Source: Leptospira stimsonii (GTDB lineage Bacteria; Spirochaetota; Leptospiria; Leptospirales; Leptospiraceae). Taken from it: 64,000 nucleotides of DNA. Positions 14,628-23,572 of the stretch are shown here, piece after piece; within the stretch, counting starts at the first letter, position 1, and every line of letters begins with the position of its first letter. The notes under the pieces were generated by a model. It was not told the origin of the DNA. It saw only the letters and a list, made by a program, of their open reading frames with translations, and did not search any database. The position numbers and the translations under genes are program-made. The stretch lies in assembly GCF_003545875.1 (NCBI RefSeq), contig NZ_QHCS01000002.1:1003001-1067000 (forward strand). The letters are read 5' to 3'.

Positions 14628-15907
14628 GTTCTCATCCGAAATCTCTTTCAATTCTTTTCCTAACGGAAACCTGGGAAAGATTTAGTTTCTACGGTATGCG
14701 AGCCTTGCTTGTTTTATTTTTGACGAAAGTCTTCCACTATTCGGATCCGGTGGCGCAGGATATCTACGGGTATTACATTGGTCTTGTGTATCTTACACCG
14801 TTGATCGGAGGTTATCTGGCGGACCGATATCTCGGTTTTAAAGTTTCGATTTATCTCGGAACAACGCTCATGATGTTCGGCCACTTAAGTCTTGCATTCG
14901 AAACAAAACCTTTTTTCTTTTTAGGACTCGCGTTACTCATCATCGGAGTCGGCTTTTTTAAACCGAATATATCTACGGTTATGGGAAGGATTTATGAAGA
15001 AGAAAATAAGAATCACATGAAGGATTCCGGTTTTACGATCTTCTATATGGGAATCAACCTAGGGGGTTTTCTCGGGCCGATCTTTTGCGGTTATTTTAGC
15101 GCGGCCTTCGGCTGGGGATATGGTTTTGGGGTCGCGGCATTCGGAGTTCTATTCGGAATCTTGATCTTCCTTTTTGGTCAGAGAATTTTTCCGAAAAGTG
15201 TATTCGAACCCGGAAGGAAGATTCAATTAAACCAGTCATTGACTCCGAATCCTTTGACCAAAGAAGAAAAGGAAAGGGTGGCGGTGATCTTTATTTTTGC
15301 GACATTTATGATCATTTTCTGGGGAGTTTTTGAACAAATCGGCTCTTCGATGAATCTATTTATCGATCGCCACGTAGATCGTAATCTTTTCGGATACGAA
15401 ATTCCGACTCCCTTATTTCAATCCCTAAACCCTCTATTGATCTTACTGTTTGCTCCTTTAGTCGCCGCATTTTGGACCGCGCTTGCGAAAAGAAATTTAA
15501 AACCGGACACGTCCACACGGTTCGCCTATGGATTTCTAATATTGAGTCTTGGGTATATTACTTTAGTCGCGGCGACGTACGATTTCCAAAGAGGAAATAA
15601 AATTTCCGCGCTCTGGCTTCTTCTTATGGTTGCTCTCATTACGATCGGCGAGTTGTTTACTTCTCCGGTAGGACTTTCCCTCGTAACAAAATTGGCACCG
15701 AATCATTTGGGGGGATTCTTGATGGGTGTCTGGTTTATTTCCAGTTTTTTCGGAGGAATCTTAACCGGAAAGTTAGGTGGACTCATGAGCACCGAAAGTT
15801 TTCCATCCTTTTTCGGGATGTTCGCGGGTTTGGCATTTATCGGAAGTATCGTTTTGTATTTGGCAAGAAAGAAATTTCAAAAATGGATGCACGGCGGAGA
15901 TTTGTAG
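14603..15907 (+). CDS. Proton-dependent oligopeptide transporter (POT/PTR family)
   Basis: 434 aa, all helical, about 12 predicted membrane segments. The POT signature ETWERFSFYGMRALL near the N-terminus (about 20-34) contains the E-x-x-E-R-F-like proton-coupling motif, and the second signature GFFKPNISTVMG follows at about 115. It imports di- and tripeptides with protons. It overlaps the preceding adenosyltransferase by 25 bases; the two proteins have no obvious shared pathway, so the overlap suggests only co-transcription. Confidence 0.92.
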   Translation: MDVQSKTLSSHPKSLSILFLTETWERFSFYGMRALLVLFLTKVFHYSDPVAQDIYGYYIGLVYLTPLIGGYLADRYLGFKVSIYLGTTLMMFGHLSLAFETKPFFFLGLALLIIGVGFFKPNISTVMGRIYEEENKNHMKDSGFTIFYMGINLGGFLGPIFCGYFSAAFGWGYGFGVAAFGVLFGILIFLFGQRIFPKSVFEPGRKIQLNQSLTPNPLTKEEKERVAVIFIFATFMIIFWGVFEQIGSSMNLFIDRHVDRNLFGYEIPTPLFQSLNPLLILLFAPLVAAFWTALAKRNLKPDTSTRFAYGFLILSLGYITLVAATYDFQRGNKISALWLLLMVALITIGELFTSPVGLSLVTKLAPNHLGGFLMGVWFISSFFGGILTGKLGGLMSTESFPSFFGMFAGLAFIGSIVLYLARKKFQKWMHGGDL

Positions 15908-15951
15908 ACTTCAACTTTCTCATTTGATGATTGTAATATTAGGAGTTTTCT

Positions 15952-17226
15952 ATGTATAGAATTCTATTTTATTTTTTTATCCTCTTCCTATTCCAGACTA
16001 AACTTTTTTCCGATCCTTTTTCTGATCTCCTTAAGGAGGATTTTGAAACCGGACAAACACTTCTAATAAAAAATTCGGTCTTTCAAAAACTGGGTAGTAA
16101 ATCCAAAGATACCCGGGTGATGGAAATCACTAAAAATACGATTCCTTGGGCGATCATGGAAGGATTGGCTCCGAACGCAGTAGCGGAATTAATCGTAAAT
16201 CAATATTACGTTTCCCTTTCGGGGATGCGCTTTACGGAATCAGAGGACGCGATTCCTGCACTCGCTAAACAAAAACTTTCCGAGAAAGATTTTGTCCTTG
16301 TTTCCCTCTTTGTGAAAGAAACGGATCAGGCGGGAATTCGGGAGGAGATTCGGAATGTTTTTCTTTCGACTGCCCTCAAATCTCGTTGGGACGGCTTTTC
16401 CATCTTAGCTGGGGGAAGAGCGCTCATTGCGGGAAAATACGTTGGGATTCCTGAAAATCGGCTGGCTTCTCGCATTCTAAGTTTGCTTCCAACAAAGGGG
16501 GGAAACGCACCTTTTGAAAAAACGGATTCTGCTTTTCGTCAGGCGATATTTTTCAATCCGACAAATGATCGTTATACGCTTGCGTCCGATCTACTTTCTC
16601 AACTTAAGGCACTTCACTCGGGGACAAAAAGTAAGTCTTTGGATTCCTGGACGACTTCGATTGCGACTGCGCGATCGCTCGATAGCGGACTGGATTCTGC
16701 GGGAGAAATTGTGATCGGTGATAGACCAAAATTCGGTTTCGAAGAAAATATCCCCGAACCACCCTTAGTCCCGGAAGTCGAACCTGAGGCCCCAGTGAAT
16801 CCGGGAAAGTCGGATTGGGAAGTTTTACATTCTTCTCGTTTACTTTCCGTTGTAAAGGAATGGCAAGGGACTCCTTACTATTGGGGAGGAACTTCAAAGA
16901 AAGGTGTCGATTGCTCGGGTTTTACGTTTAGTTCTCTAACAGATTCTCGCGTCGGAGTTCCTGCAAAAATCGTTCCTCGTCTCGGAAGAGATCAGGCAAA
17001 GTCAGGGGCACACGTTTCACACGATGATCTTCAGGCAGGAGATCTTATTTTCTTTTCCGCTTCGCCGAATCAAAGTAAGATCACTCACGTTGGGCTCGTG
17101 ATTTCGGATAAAGAATTTTCCCATGCTTCTTCCACAAGAGGAGTGGTGATCGATAAGATTTCAATGAAGTGGTGGATCGATCGATACGTTACTTCACGGA
17201 GAGTTTTTAAAAAAGTAACTCCTTAA
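15952..17226 (+). CDS. Secreted NlpC/P60-family cell-wall peptidase
   Basis: 424 aa with a signal peptide (about 1-20). Residues 21-285 are of unknown type, with a Pro/Glu-rich linker at 268-285. The C-terminal NlpC/P60 domain (about 295-420) has the catalytic set: C321 in GVDCSGF, H379 in THVGLV and H391 as the third polar residue; LQAGDLIFF is also typical. The protein is expected to cut peptide cross-links in peptidoglycan. An AGGAG ribosome binding site precedes the ATG. Confidence 0.88.
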   Translation: MYRILFYFFILFLFQTKLFSDPFSDLLKEDFETGQTLLIKNSVFQKLGSKSKDTRVMEITKNTIPWAIMEGLAPNAVAELIVNQYYVSLSGMRFTESEDAIPALAKQKLSEKDFVLVSLFVKETDQAGIREEIRNVFLSTALKSRWDGFSILAGGRALIAGKYVGIPENRLASRILSLLPTKGGNAPFEKTDSAFRQAIFFNPTNDRYTLASDLLSQLKALHSGTKSKSLDSWTTSIATARSLDSGLDSAGEIVIGDRPKFGFEENIPEPPLVPEVEPEAPVNPGKSDWEVLHSSRLLSVVKEWQGTPYYWGGTSKKGVDCSGFTFSSLTDSRVGVPAKIVPRLGRDQAKSGAHVSHDDLQAGDLIFFSASPNQSKITHVGLVISDKEFSHASSTRGVVIDKISMKWWIDRYVTSRRVFKKVTP

Positions 17227-17412
17227 AGTTTGCTTTGAATTCTTTTACGGTGGACTTGATTCTGCAGGGAGGAATTCAATGCTGTTATACTTTATTATGG
17301 AATCCGTTTTTCTCAAATCGATATACCAAGACTTTATTTCAGTTCTGAAATGAAATAGTTTTAGAATTAAGATAGTCTTTGGGCTATCATTGTGTTCTTT
17401 AAACTTTCTTTT

Positions 17413-17952
17413 TTAGGAATCAAACCAATCTCGATAATCGAGTACAGAAAATAGATGGGAGGGTTCGCATTCTAGGCTACGTATGATTCGATTTTCCGGA
17501 AAATCGAGGTGGAGGATATATCTGTAATTCCTGTGAAATGTGGGAGCTCCCTCATTCATTGTATTCACGATAGAACTTCCCACTCCCACCTCATCCAACC
17601 ACAAAAGATAATTAAAAAGGTAACAGCGAGACACGCCATGTGCTTGCGCGAGAACACCTAAAAGACTCCAACTTGCCGTCCCCAGCCGAACGTTTACTCG
17701 CTTCATTTTAGAATGACCCGGGCTCGGCTGATATAAAGTCTTGCCCGCTTTCTTTCCTAAACGTTTTACGGAACTCAAATATTTCCCATATCGCATCAAA
17801 AGTACGGGGACTCTTCTGGGCAGTAGTCTCCTTTCCCTTTCATCGTAACGAGAAAGGGTAGAATCCGGTATCAATAAGGTAACCACGTCCGTCTTGTTTT
17901 CGCGCAGAAGGGAACGAATTTCCTGTTCGGAATTTAATAATAAGCAACCCAT
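17413..17952 (-). CDS. DUF1564-like Leptospira protein
   Basis: 179 aa, no signal peptide or membrane segment. The opening [12 protein letters not shown], the TLLIPDSTL stretch, the [14 protein letters not shown] helix and [12 protein letters not shown] match what I remember of DUF1564, a family with many paralogues restricted to Leptospira. A helical segment at 95-120 resembles a ribbon-helix-helix or similar DNA-binding fold ([33 protein letters not shown]), but this is only an impression. The gene is isolated, flanked by 186 and 269 bases of non-coding DNA. Function unknown. Confidence 0.72.
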   Translation of the reverse strand: MGCLLLNSEQEIRSLLRENKTDVVTLLIPDSTLSRYDERERRLLPRRVPVLLMRYGKYLSSVKRLGKKAGKTLYQPSPGHSKMKRVNVRLGTASWSLLGVLAQAHGVSRCYLFNYLLWLDEVGVGSSIVNTMNEGAPTFHRNYRYILHLDFPENRIIRSLECEPSHLFSVLDYRDWFDS

Positions 17953-18221
17953 ACCTCAGACGGTTCTCGATCTTCTCTTCTCGAGTCAAAGTCCTATAAA
18001 AAAATGAACATTTAAAAAGTTTTTTTTACTCTCCGAAGCAAAAAGACCTTCGTATGGAACAACCAAAATCTTTTCTTATTTTTTTAAGAAATCGGAAAAT
18101 GCCCGCTCTCGTTGGAAGAATCAAAAAAGGAAAAGAGAATCGGAAAGAAAGAGCAGAAGACGGATTGAAGCTTCAATCGAAAAAAGTTAAGTTTACCAAT
18201 CCATGCCTGAAAGAGAAGAAC

Positions 18222-18836
18222 TCATTCTTTTAAATTGAGCTCTTCCACTATTTCCAAAAGAATTTTCGTTTTCTCCATCGGATTTGGATCTACGAGAATT
18301 TCCTGTTTTTTTGAAAATTCAAAATTAAGAATGGAAGCAATAAAATCGATCGGAAAAGGATGCGTCATGAGTTCGTTCATTCTCAGAATGAGGTCTTCCC
18401 CGGCGCCCTCGGAAAGAAGAATTCTCTTGGTCATAAAAAGTAGTCTTTCAAAAATCTTCTTAAAATTTTCGTCTTTGAGATAGTCAAAATCAGGTTCTAT
18501 CTTTTCTATACGAGCTACCCGAAATGGTTCCACAGTTTCATAGTCTATCAGTTTTGCGATTCCTTTGCCTTCTAAGAGAATATTGGATCTTCCGTCGGGA
18601 AGTGGATCTCTTCGAATGATCTTTCCCCAACCAAAGACGGTTTCGATTTCCGGATGTTTCGAAGGGGCTCTGGATTTAGCGGGAAGAATGGGTGCGACGG
18701 CCAATTCTTCTCCGGATTCCATACAATAATCCAACATCAATCTGTAGCGGGGTTCGAAGATATGAAGAGGTAAGTAAGTCCCAGGGAATAGAATGATTTC
18801 CGGCAAAGGAAAGATAGGGACAGTAGTAGTTGACAC
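18222..18836 (-). CDS. LON N-terminal-domain protein (Lon substrate-binding-domain-like)
   Basis: 204 aa from a GTG that gives the family-typical beginning VPIFPLPEIILFPGTYLPLHIFEPRYR. A GTG 31 codons upstream would overlap rfaE1 head-to-head and adds no recognisable domain. Only the substrate-recognition domain of Lon is present; there is no AAA ATPase or protease part. In other bacteria such stand-alone proteins are of unknown function, possibly linked to protein quality control. It is transcribed away from the LPS gene train. Confidence 0.85.
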   Translation of the reverse strand: MSTTTVPIFPLPEIILFPGTYLPLHIFEPRYRLMLDYCMESGEELAVAPILPAKSRAPSKHPEIETVFGWGKIIRRDPLPDGRSNILLEGKGIAKLIDYETVEPFRVARIEKIEPDFDYLKDENFKKIFERLLFMTKRILLSEGAGEDLILRMNELMTHPFPIDFIASILNFEFSKKQEILVDPNPMEKTKILLEIVEELNLKE

Positions 18837-18899
18837 GGGAAGGATACTATAGCGGCTTAGAGAGAAACCGTAAATCAAAATCCAAAGGCTTGGTAGAAT

Positions 18900-19913
18900 T
18901 TGTATTATTTGGACCGAAATCGTTTTCACACTTCCACAAAAAAACTTAAAGAGTTACGAATCATCGTAATCGGGGATTTTATTTTAGATGAATATCTGAT
19001 CGGCGAAGTAAATCGGATATCTCCGGAAGCCCCCGTTCCCGTCGTTTGGGTAAGAAAGGAAAAGATTACTCTAGGGGGTGCCGGAAACGTAGTCAAAAAT
19101 TTATCGAGTTTGGGAGTGAAATCCGTCGTCCTCGGAAGAGCCGGAAAAGATGAAAAAGCGAAAAGTCTTTTAGAACTTCTTTCCAACGAAAACACAGACC
19201 GAGAAAAAAACTTTCTTCTTCAATCCGAAGAGGTTCCTACCATTCTCAAAACACGTGTCATTGCAGGGCATCAACAAGTCTGTAGAATCGATAAAGAAGA
19301 ATTAAAGCCTATCACAAAAAAAGAAGAAGACCTTCTCATCCAAGCTTTCCTAGAAAGAATCGATTCTTCCGACGCGGTCATTCTTTCCGATTACGACAAG
19401 GGAACGTTAACTCCAAGACTCATCCAAGAAATTTCCAAAATCTGCTTCGATAAAAAAAAGATTGTCACCGTCGACCCTCAAGTAAGTCATTTTTTTCTAT
19501 ACAAAGGTGTGAGTATTCTCACGCCCAATCATCATGAAGCGGGGAAGGCGATCGGAAAAAAACTCGAAACGGATTCCGAAATTCTTCAAGCGGCACAAGA
19601 AATCACCGAAAAACTTTCTTCTCCTTCTCTTATGATCACAAGAGGTGAAAAGGGAATGAGCTTATATCTGACTTCCAAAAAAGAAATCTTTCATATTCCT
19701 ACCGTCGCAAAAGAAGTCTTTGACGTAACCGGAGCAGGGGACACCGTGATCAGCGCTTATACCGCTTACCACGCGGCGGGACTCAGCGAGTTAGACGCAA
19801 GTGTAGTCTCCAATGCCGCCGCGGGAGTCGTCGTTGGAAAACTCGGTGCCGAAACAGTAACTCCGCAGGAACTCAATTCTTCTCTTCAATCGATGGGAAC
19901 CTTTTCGGGTTAG
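18900..19913 (+). CDS. rfaE1: D-glycero-beta-D-manno-heptose-7-phosphate kinase
   Basis: 337 aa, PfkB/ribokinase fold. RISPEAPVPVVWV is diagnostic of the HldE kinase half, and DVTGAGDTVISAY near the C-terminus is the PfkB catalytic signature with the base Asp. It phosphorylates heptose-7-phosphate at C1 for ADP-heptose synthesis. The start is non-ATG (TTG at 18900 or 18909). The adenylyltransferase half is a separate gene three bases downstream, so this is the split form of hldE. It opens the long plus-strand gene train. Confidence 0.93.
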   Translation: MYYLDRNRFHTSTKKLKELRIIVIGDFILDEYLIGEVNRISPEAPVPVVWVRKEKITLGGAGNVVKNLSSLGVKSVVLGRAGKDEKAKSLLELLSNENTDREKNFLLQSEEVPTILKTRVIAGHQQVCRIDKEELKPITKKEEDLLIQAFLERIDSSDAVILSDYDKGTLTPRLIQEISKICFDKKKIVTVDPQVSHFFLYKGVSILTPNHHEAGKAIGKKLETDSEILQAAQEITEKLSSPSLMITRGEKGMSLYLTSKKEIFHIPTVAKEVFDVTGAGDTVISAYTAYHAAGLSELDASVVSNAAAGVVVGKLGAETVTPQELNSSLQSMGTFSG

Positions 19914-19916
19914 AAT

Positions 19917-20393
19917 ATGGATTTGAAAAATCATATCGTTCCTTGGGAAGAAGCGGCTTCTTTTTCCGATCAGATCCGAAATTCAAAAAGAATCGTTTTC
20001 ACAAACGGATGCTTCGATCTCGTTCATCGAGGACATCTCACCTATCTTTCTCAAGCGAGAGAACTGGGCGATTTTCTCTGGATCGGCCTCAACGGAGATT
20101 CTTCGGTAAAGAGGCTCAAAGGCTCGCAAAGACCCGTTGTTTCTGAAGAAGACAGAGCGATTCTTCTGGGAAACCTTCGTTTCGTTGACGCGGTCACAAT
20201 TTTCAACCAAGATACTCCGTTAGAGCTCCTACAATTGATCCGTCCGACGATTCACGTCAAAGGGGGAGATTATAAAGTGGAAGATTTGCCGGAAACTCCT
20301 TTGGTCCGAGGATTCGGAGGAGAAGTCAAGATCTTGCCTTTTGTCCCCGGAAAATCCACTTCGCTTTTGATAGAGAAAATCCTGAAACTCTAA
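19917..20393 (+). CDS. rfaE2: D-glycero-beta-D-manno-heptose-1-phosphate adenylyltransferase
   Basis: 158 aa. The nucleotidyltransferase motif FTNGCFDLVHRGHLTYL includes the HxGH nucleotide-binding site, and LLIEKILKL ends the protein. It couples heptose-1-phosphate to AMP, giving ADP-heptose for LPS inner-core synthesis together with the kinase just upstream. Confidence 0.94.
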   Translation: MDLKNHIVPWEEAASFSDQIRNSKRIVFTNGCFDLVHRGHLTYLSQARELGDFLWIGLNGDSSVKRLKGSQRPVVSEEDRAILLGNLRFVDAVTIFNQDTPLELLQLIRPTIHVKGGDYKVEDLPETPLVRGFGGEVKILPFVPGKSTSLLIEKILKL

Positions 20394-20493
20394 AACTTCG
20401 TCTTCTCATTTTTTTGGAGACAGAATTCTTAGAAATTCCTGTTTGAATTTCTGGAAACTCCCAAAACTCTGTTCTGAAAGGCGGGAATGGAAG

Positions 20494-22110
20494 TTGTCGA
20501 GAACTAAGTTTATCTTTGTAACCGGAGGGGTGAGTTCCTCCCTTGGAAAAGGAGTCACCGTTGCGGCTCTGGGATGTCTTTTGGAAAGTAGAGGATATAC
20601 GGTTTCCCTTCAAAAGATGGATCCATACATCAACATCGATCCGGGAACCATGAGTCCATATCAGCACGGTGAAGTTTACGTTACCTCAGACGGAGCCGAG
20701 ACCGATTTGGATCTTGGTTACTACGAACGTTTTACTCATTCCAAACTCACGCGTAAGAATTCGGTTTCGACCGGTCAAATTTATAATACCGTAATTCAAA
20801 GAGAAAGAAAAGGGGATTACCTCGGTCGGACCGTTCAGGTGGTTCCTCATATCACAAACGAAATCCGAAACCGAATGTATATCGTCGCTCGGGAAGAGAA
20901 TCCGGATTTCATCATCGTAGAAATCGGCGGCACCGTCGGAGACATCGAATCCATTCCATTCTTAGAAGCCATCCGGCAGATGCGATACGAACACGGAAGT
21001 TCCAACGTTCTCTTCGTTCATCTTACCTTAGTTCCTACGATCACCGCCGCAGGAGAAGCAAAGACAAAACCGACACAACACTCCGTCAAAGAATTGCTCG
21101 GTCTCGGAATTCAACCGGATATCTTGGTCTGCCGCGTATCACAACCGATGACAAAAGAGATGAAAAACAAACTTTCCCTTTTTTGCAACGTAAAGGAAGA
21201 GAACGTCATTTCCGCTAGCGACATCTCCACTTCTATATACGAAATTCCTAAAATGTATAAGGAAGAAAAACTCGACGAGGTCGTTTTGAAAACGATGGGC
21301 CTCGAACTCGGAACTTCCAAGTTCGACGAATGGGATTCGATGGTCAAAGGACTTCTTACCACAAAACAAACCGTGCAGGTTGCGGTAGTAGGAAAATACA
21401 TTTCCTTACAAGACGCGTATCGCTCGATTTATGAAAGCCTTTCTCACGGTGGAATTGCCCACGAAACAAAAGTCGAATTCGTAAAAATCGATCCCGAAAA
21501 TCTGGATAAAGAAAACGTTACCGGCGCGCTCAATAACGTACACGGAATTTTGGTTCCAGGCGGTTTTGGAGACCGCGGAATCGAAGGAAAAATTCTCGCG
21601 ATCCAATATGCAAGAACACAAGGAATTCCATTCTTTGGAATCTGTCTCGGAATGCAATGCGCGGTCGTCGAGTTTGGAAGAAACGTCCTCGGTCTGAAGG
21701 ATGCGAATTCCACCGAAATCAGACCGGATACGGAAAATCCCGTGATTTCGCTCTTAGAAGAACAAAACGACATCGAACAGATGGGTGGAACGATGAGACT
21801 CGGTTCTTATCCTTGCAAGATCAAAAAAGGAACTCTCGCCTTTTCGGAATACAAGTCCGAACTCATACACGAACGTCATAGACACAGATTTGAATTCACC
21901 AACCGTTACAAACAACAATATGAGGAAAACGGAATGGTTCTTTCCGGCTCTTCCCCGGACGATAATCTCGTAGAGATCGTGGAAATTCCAAAACACAAAT
22001 GGTTTATCGGAGTCCAGTTCCATCCCGAATTCCAGTCCAAACCGACGGCGCCTCATCCTTTATTCGCTGGATTTATCGGCGCCGCCGTGAAATACTCAAA
22101 GAAAGGATAA
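20494..22110 (+). CDS. pyrG: CTP synthase
   Basis: 538 aa from a TTG giving SRTKFIFVTGGVSSSLGKG, which aligns with the normal family start; a longer frame adds 17 unmatched residues. The N-terminal synthetase domain has the P-loop GGVSSSLGKG; the C-terminal glutamine amidotransferase has the nucleophile Cys in FGICLGMQC and the His-Glu pair in FHPEF. It makes CTP from UTP. Here it is next to kdsA, and CTP is needed to activate Kdo as CMP-Kdo. Confidence 0.97.
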   Translation: MSRTKFIFVTGGVSSSLGKGVTVAALGCLLESRGYTVSLQKMDPYINIDPGTMSPYQHGEVYVTSDGAETDLDLGYYERFTHSKLTRKNSVSTGQIYNTVIQRERKGDYLGRTVQVVPHITNEIRNRMYIVAREENPDFIIVEIGGTVGDIESIPFLEAIRQMRYEHGSSNVLFVHLTLVPTITAAGEAKTKPTQHSVKELLGLGIQPDILVCRVSQPMTKEMKNKLSLFCNVKEENVISASDISTSIYEIPKMYKEEKLDEVVLKTMGLELGTSKFDEWDSMVKGLLTTKQTVQVAVVGKYISLQDAYRSIYESLSHGGIAHETKVEFVKIDPENLDKENVTGALNNVHGILVPGGFGDRGIEGKILAIQYARTQGIPFFGICLGMQCAVVEFGRNVLGLKDANSTEIRPDTENPVISLLEEQNDIEQMGGTMRLGSYPCKIKKGTLAFSEYKSELIHERHRHRFEFTNRYKQQYEENGMVLSGSSPDDNLVEIVEIPKHKWFIGVQFHPEFQSKPTAPHPLFAGFIGAAVKYSKKG

Positions 22111-22112
22111 TC

Positions 22113-22976
22113 ATGAAAGATAATACCTGCACGCAAAGAGAATTCTTAAACGGAGCCAAGATCGGAGGCGACCAGCCTTTCTTTCTGATCTCGGGCCCTT
22201 GTGTGATGGAAAACCGCGATCTTCTCGATCGGGTCTGCGCGGAGATGATCGAAATCTGCGGAGAATTAAAGATTCCTTATATTTTCAAAAGCAGTTTCGA
22301 CAAAGCCAACCGTTCTTCCGTAAACTCTTACAGAGGTCCGGGACTTACGGAAGGCATTAAGAATTTAGAATATATCAAAAATAAATACAACGTTCCGGTT
22401 CTTACCGACATCCACGAAACGCACCAGATCGGACCTCTCAAAGACGTCTTAGACATCTATCAGATTCCAGCGTTTCTCTGCAGACAAACCGATCTCATCG
22501 CCGAATCCGCAAAAACCGGCAAATGGGTGAACGTGAAAAAGGGACAATTCTTAGCTCCGGCCGACACGCGTCATATCGCGGTGAAGATGAAAGAATCCGG
22601 AAACGATAAGGTTCTTGTGACGGAACGAGGAACGAGTTTCGGCTACGGAAATCTTGTCTTCGACGGAAGAGCGGTTCCGATCATTCACGGATTCGATATC
22701 CCCGTAATTTTTGACGCGACTCATTCTGCACAACTTCCGGGCGCCGCGGGAAACAGCACCGGAGGTCAGAGGGAATTCATTCCGAGCATTCTTCGTTCCG
22801 CTGTTTCCTTAGGAATCGAAGGAATCTTTATGGAAGTACATCCGGATCCGGACAAGGCGCTTTCCGACGCAACAACTCAATATCCGCTTTCACAGATCAA
22901 AAATCTTCTTAAGGAAATGATCGCGTTGGATCGTTATGTAAAAAAAGAGATCCTTTCTTCTGCAACTCATTCGTAA
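22113..22976 (+). CDS. kdsA: 3-deoxy-8-phosphooctulonate (Kdo-8-P) synthase
   Basis: 287 aa from the ATG two bases after pyrG. FFLISGPCVMENRD, FKSSFDKANRSS and the C-terminal EVHPDPDKALSD motifs are those of KdsA; a Cys at the GPC position may be a metal ligand, but class (metal or non-metal) was not decided. It condenses arabinose-5-phosphate and PEP into Kdo-8-phosphate for lipid A-Kdo. Confidence 0.96.
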   Translation: MKDNTCTQREFLNGAKIGGDQPFFLISGPCVMENRDLLDRVCAEMIEICGELKIPYIFKSSFDKANRSSVNSYRGPGLTEGIKNLEYIKNKYNVPVLTDIHETHQIGPLKDVLDIYQIPAFLCRQTDLIAESAKTGKWVNVKKGQFLAPADTRHIAVKMKESGNDKVLVTERGTSFGYGNLVFDGRAVPIIHGFDIPVIFDATHSAQLPGAAGNSTGGQREFIPSILRSAVSLGIEGIFMEVHPDPDKALSDATTQYPLSQIKNLLKEMIALDRYVKKEILSSATHS

Positions 22977-22987
22977 TCGGACGTTCC

Positions 22988-23572
22988 ATGAAACACAAAG
23001 CGGAAAGTCGAAATCGGGTTTTATTCTTTCTGATTTCACTCGGGCTTTTCGCGAACACATTCGTGGTCTGTAAAAAAACAAACTACGAAAGAGTGGAAAA
23101 AGAAAGGGAAACCGGAGCTTCCATTTCGATTCGTAATTTCAAACGTGAAGCCTACGACCAAGACGGAAAACTTCAGTGGGAACTCAAAGCGGAAGAATCG
23201 TATGTGTACGTCAACGAAAACAAAACCATTTTCTATAAGATCGATTTCGATCAGTTCGAAAACGGAAAATTCAAATCCAAACTCCTCGGCGAAAAAGGGG
23301 AGATCAACCATAAGACCAGACTTATGAAACTGGAAGGAAAAATTTTTCTTCGAACGGACGATAACAAGATTCTTACCGCAAAACAGATCGAATACAATAT
23401 GGACACGAAGAAGTTGGAATCCAATTCCGAAGTCACCGTAAGCGCGGACGGAACCACGATTCACGGTGTCGGTTTACGTGCTGATAAGGACTTAAACAAA
23501 TTTACGATCTTAAGACCGTCTGCCATTACTCAAGGCGGAACGAACCCACTCAAAGCGGCCGGTTCCAAATGA
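22988..23572 (+). CDS. lptC: LPS export periplasmic protein LptC-like
   Basis: 194 aa. A single N-terminal membrane anchor (about 12-28) is followed by an LptC-type beta-jellyroll region (NFKREAYDQDGKLQWELKAEESYVY...). It sits directly before the LptA-like and LptB genes. In the Lpt bridge, LptC joins the inner-membrane LptBFG transporter to LptA. Sequence conservation of this family is low, so position is important evidence. The anchor ends at a Cys (VVCKKTN), which could also make it a lipoprotein. Confidence 0.8.
   Translation: MKHKAESRNRVLFFLISLGLFANTFVVCKKTNYERVEKERETGASISIRNFKREAYDQDGKLQWELKAEESYVYVNENKTIFYKIDFDQFENGKFKSKLLGEKGEINHKTRLMKLEGKIFLRTDDNKILTAKQIEYNMDTKKLESNSEVTVSADGTTIHGVGLRADKDLNKFTILRPSAITQGGTNPLKAAGSK

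Noticed and set aside
18054..18233. 59-codon basic open frame on the plus strand
   Set aside because: No ribosome binding site, overlaps the 3' end of the LON-domain gene, and lysine-rich only because the DNA is A-rich.
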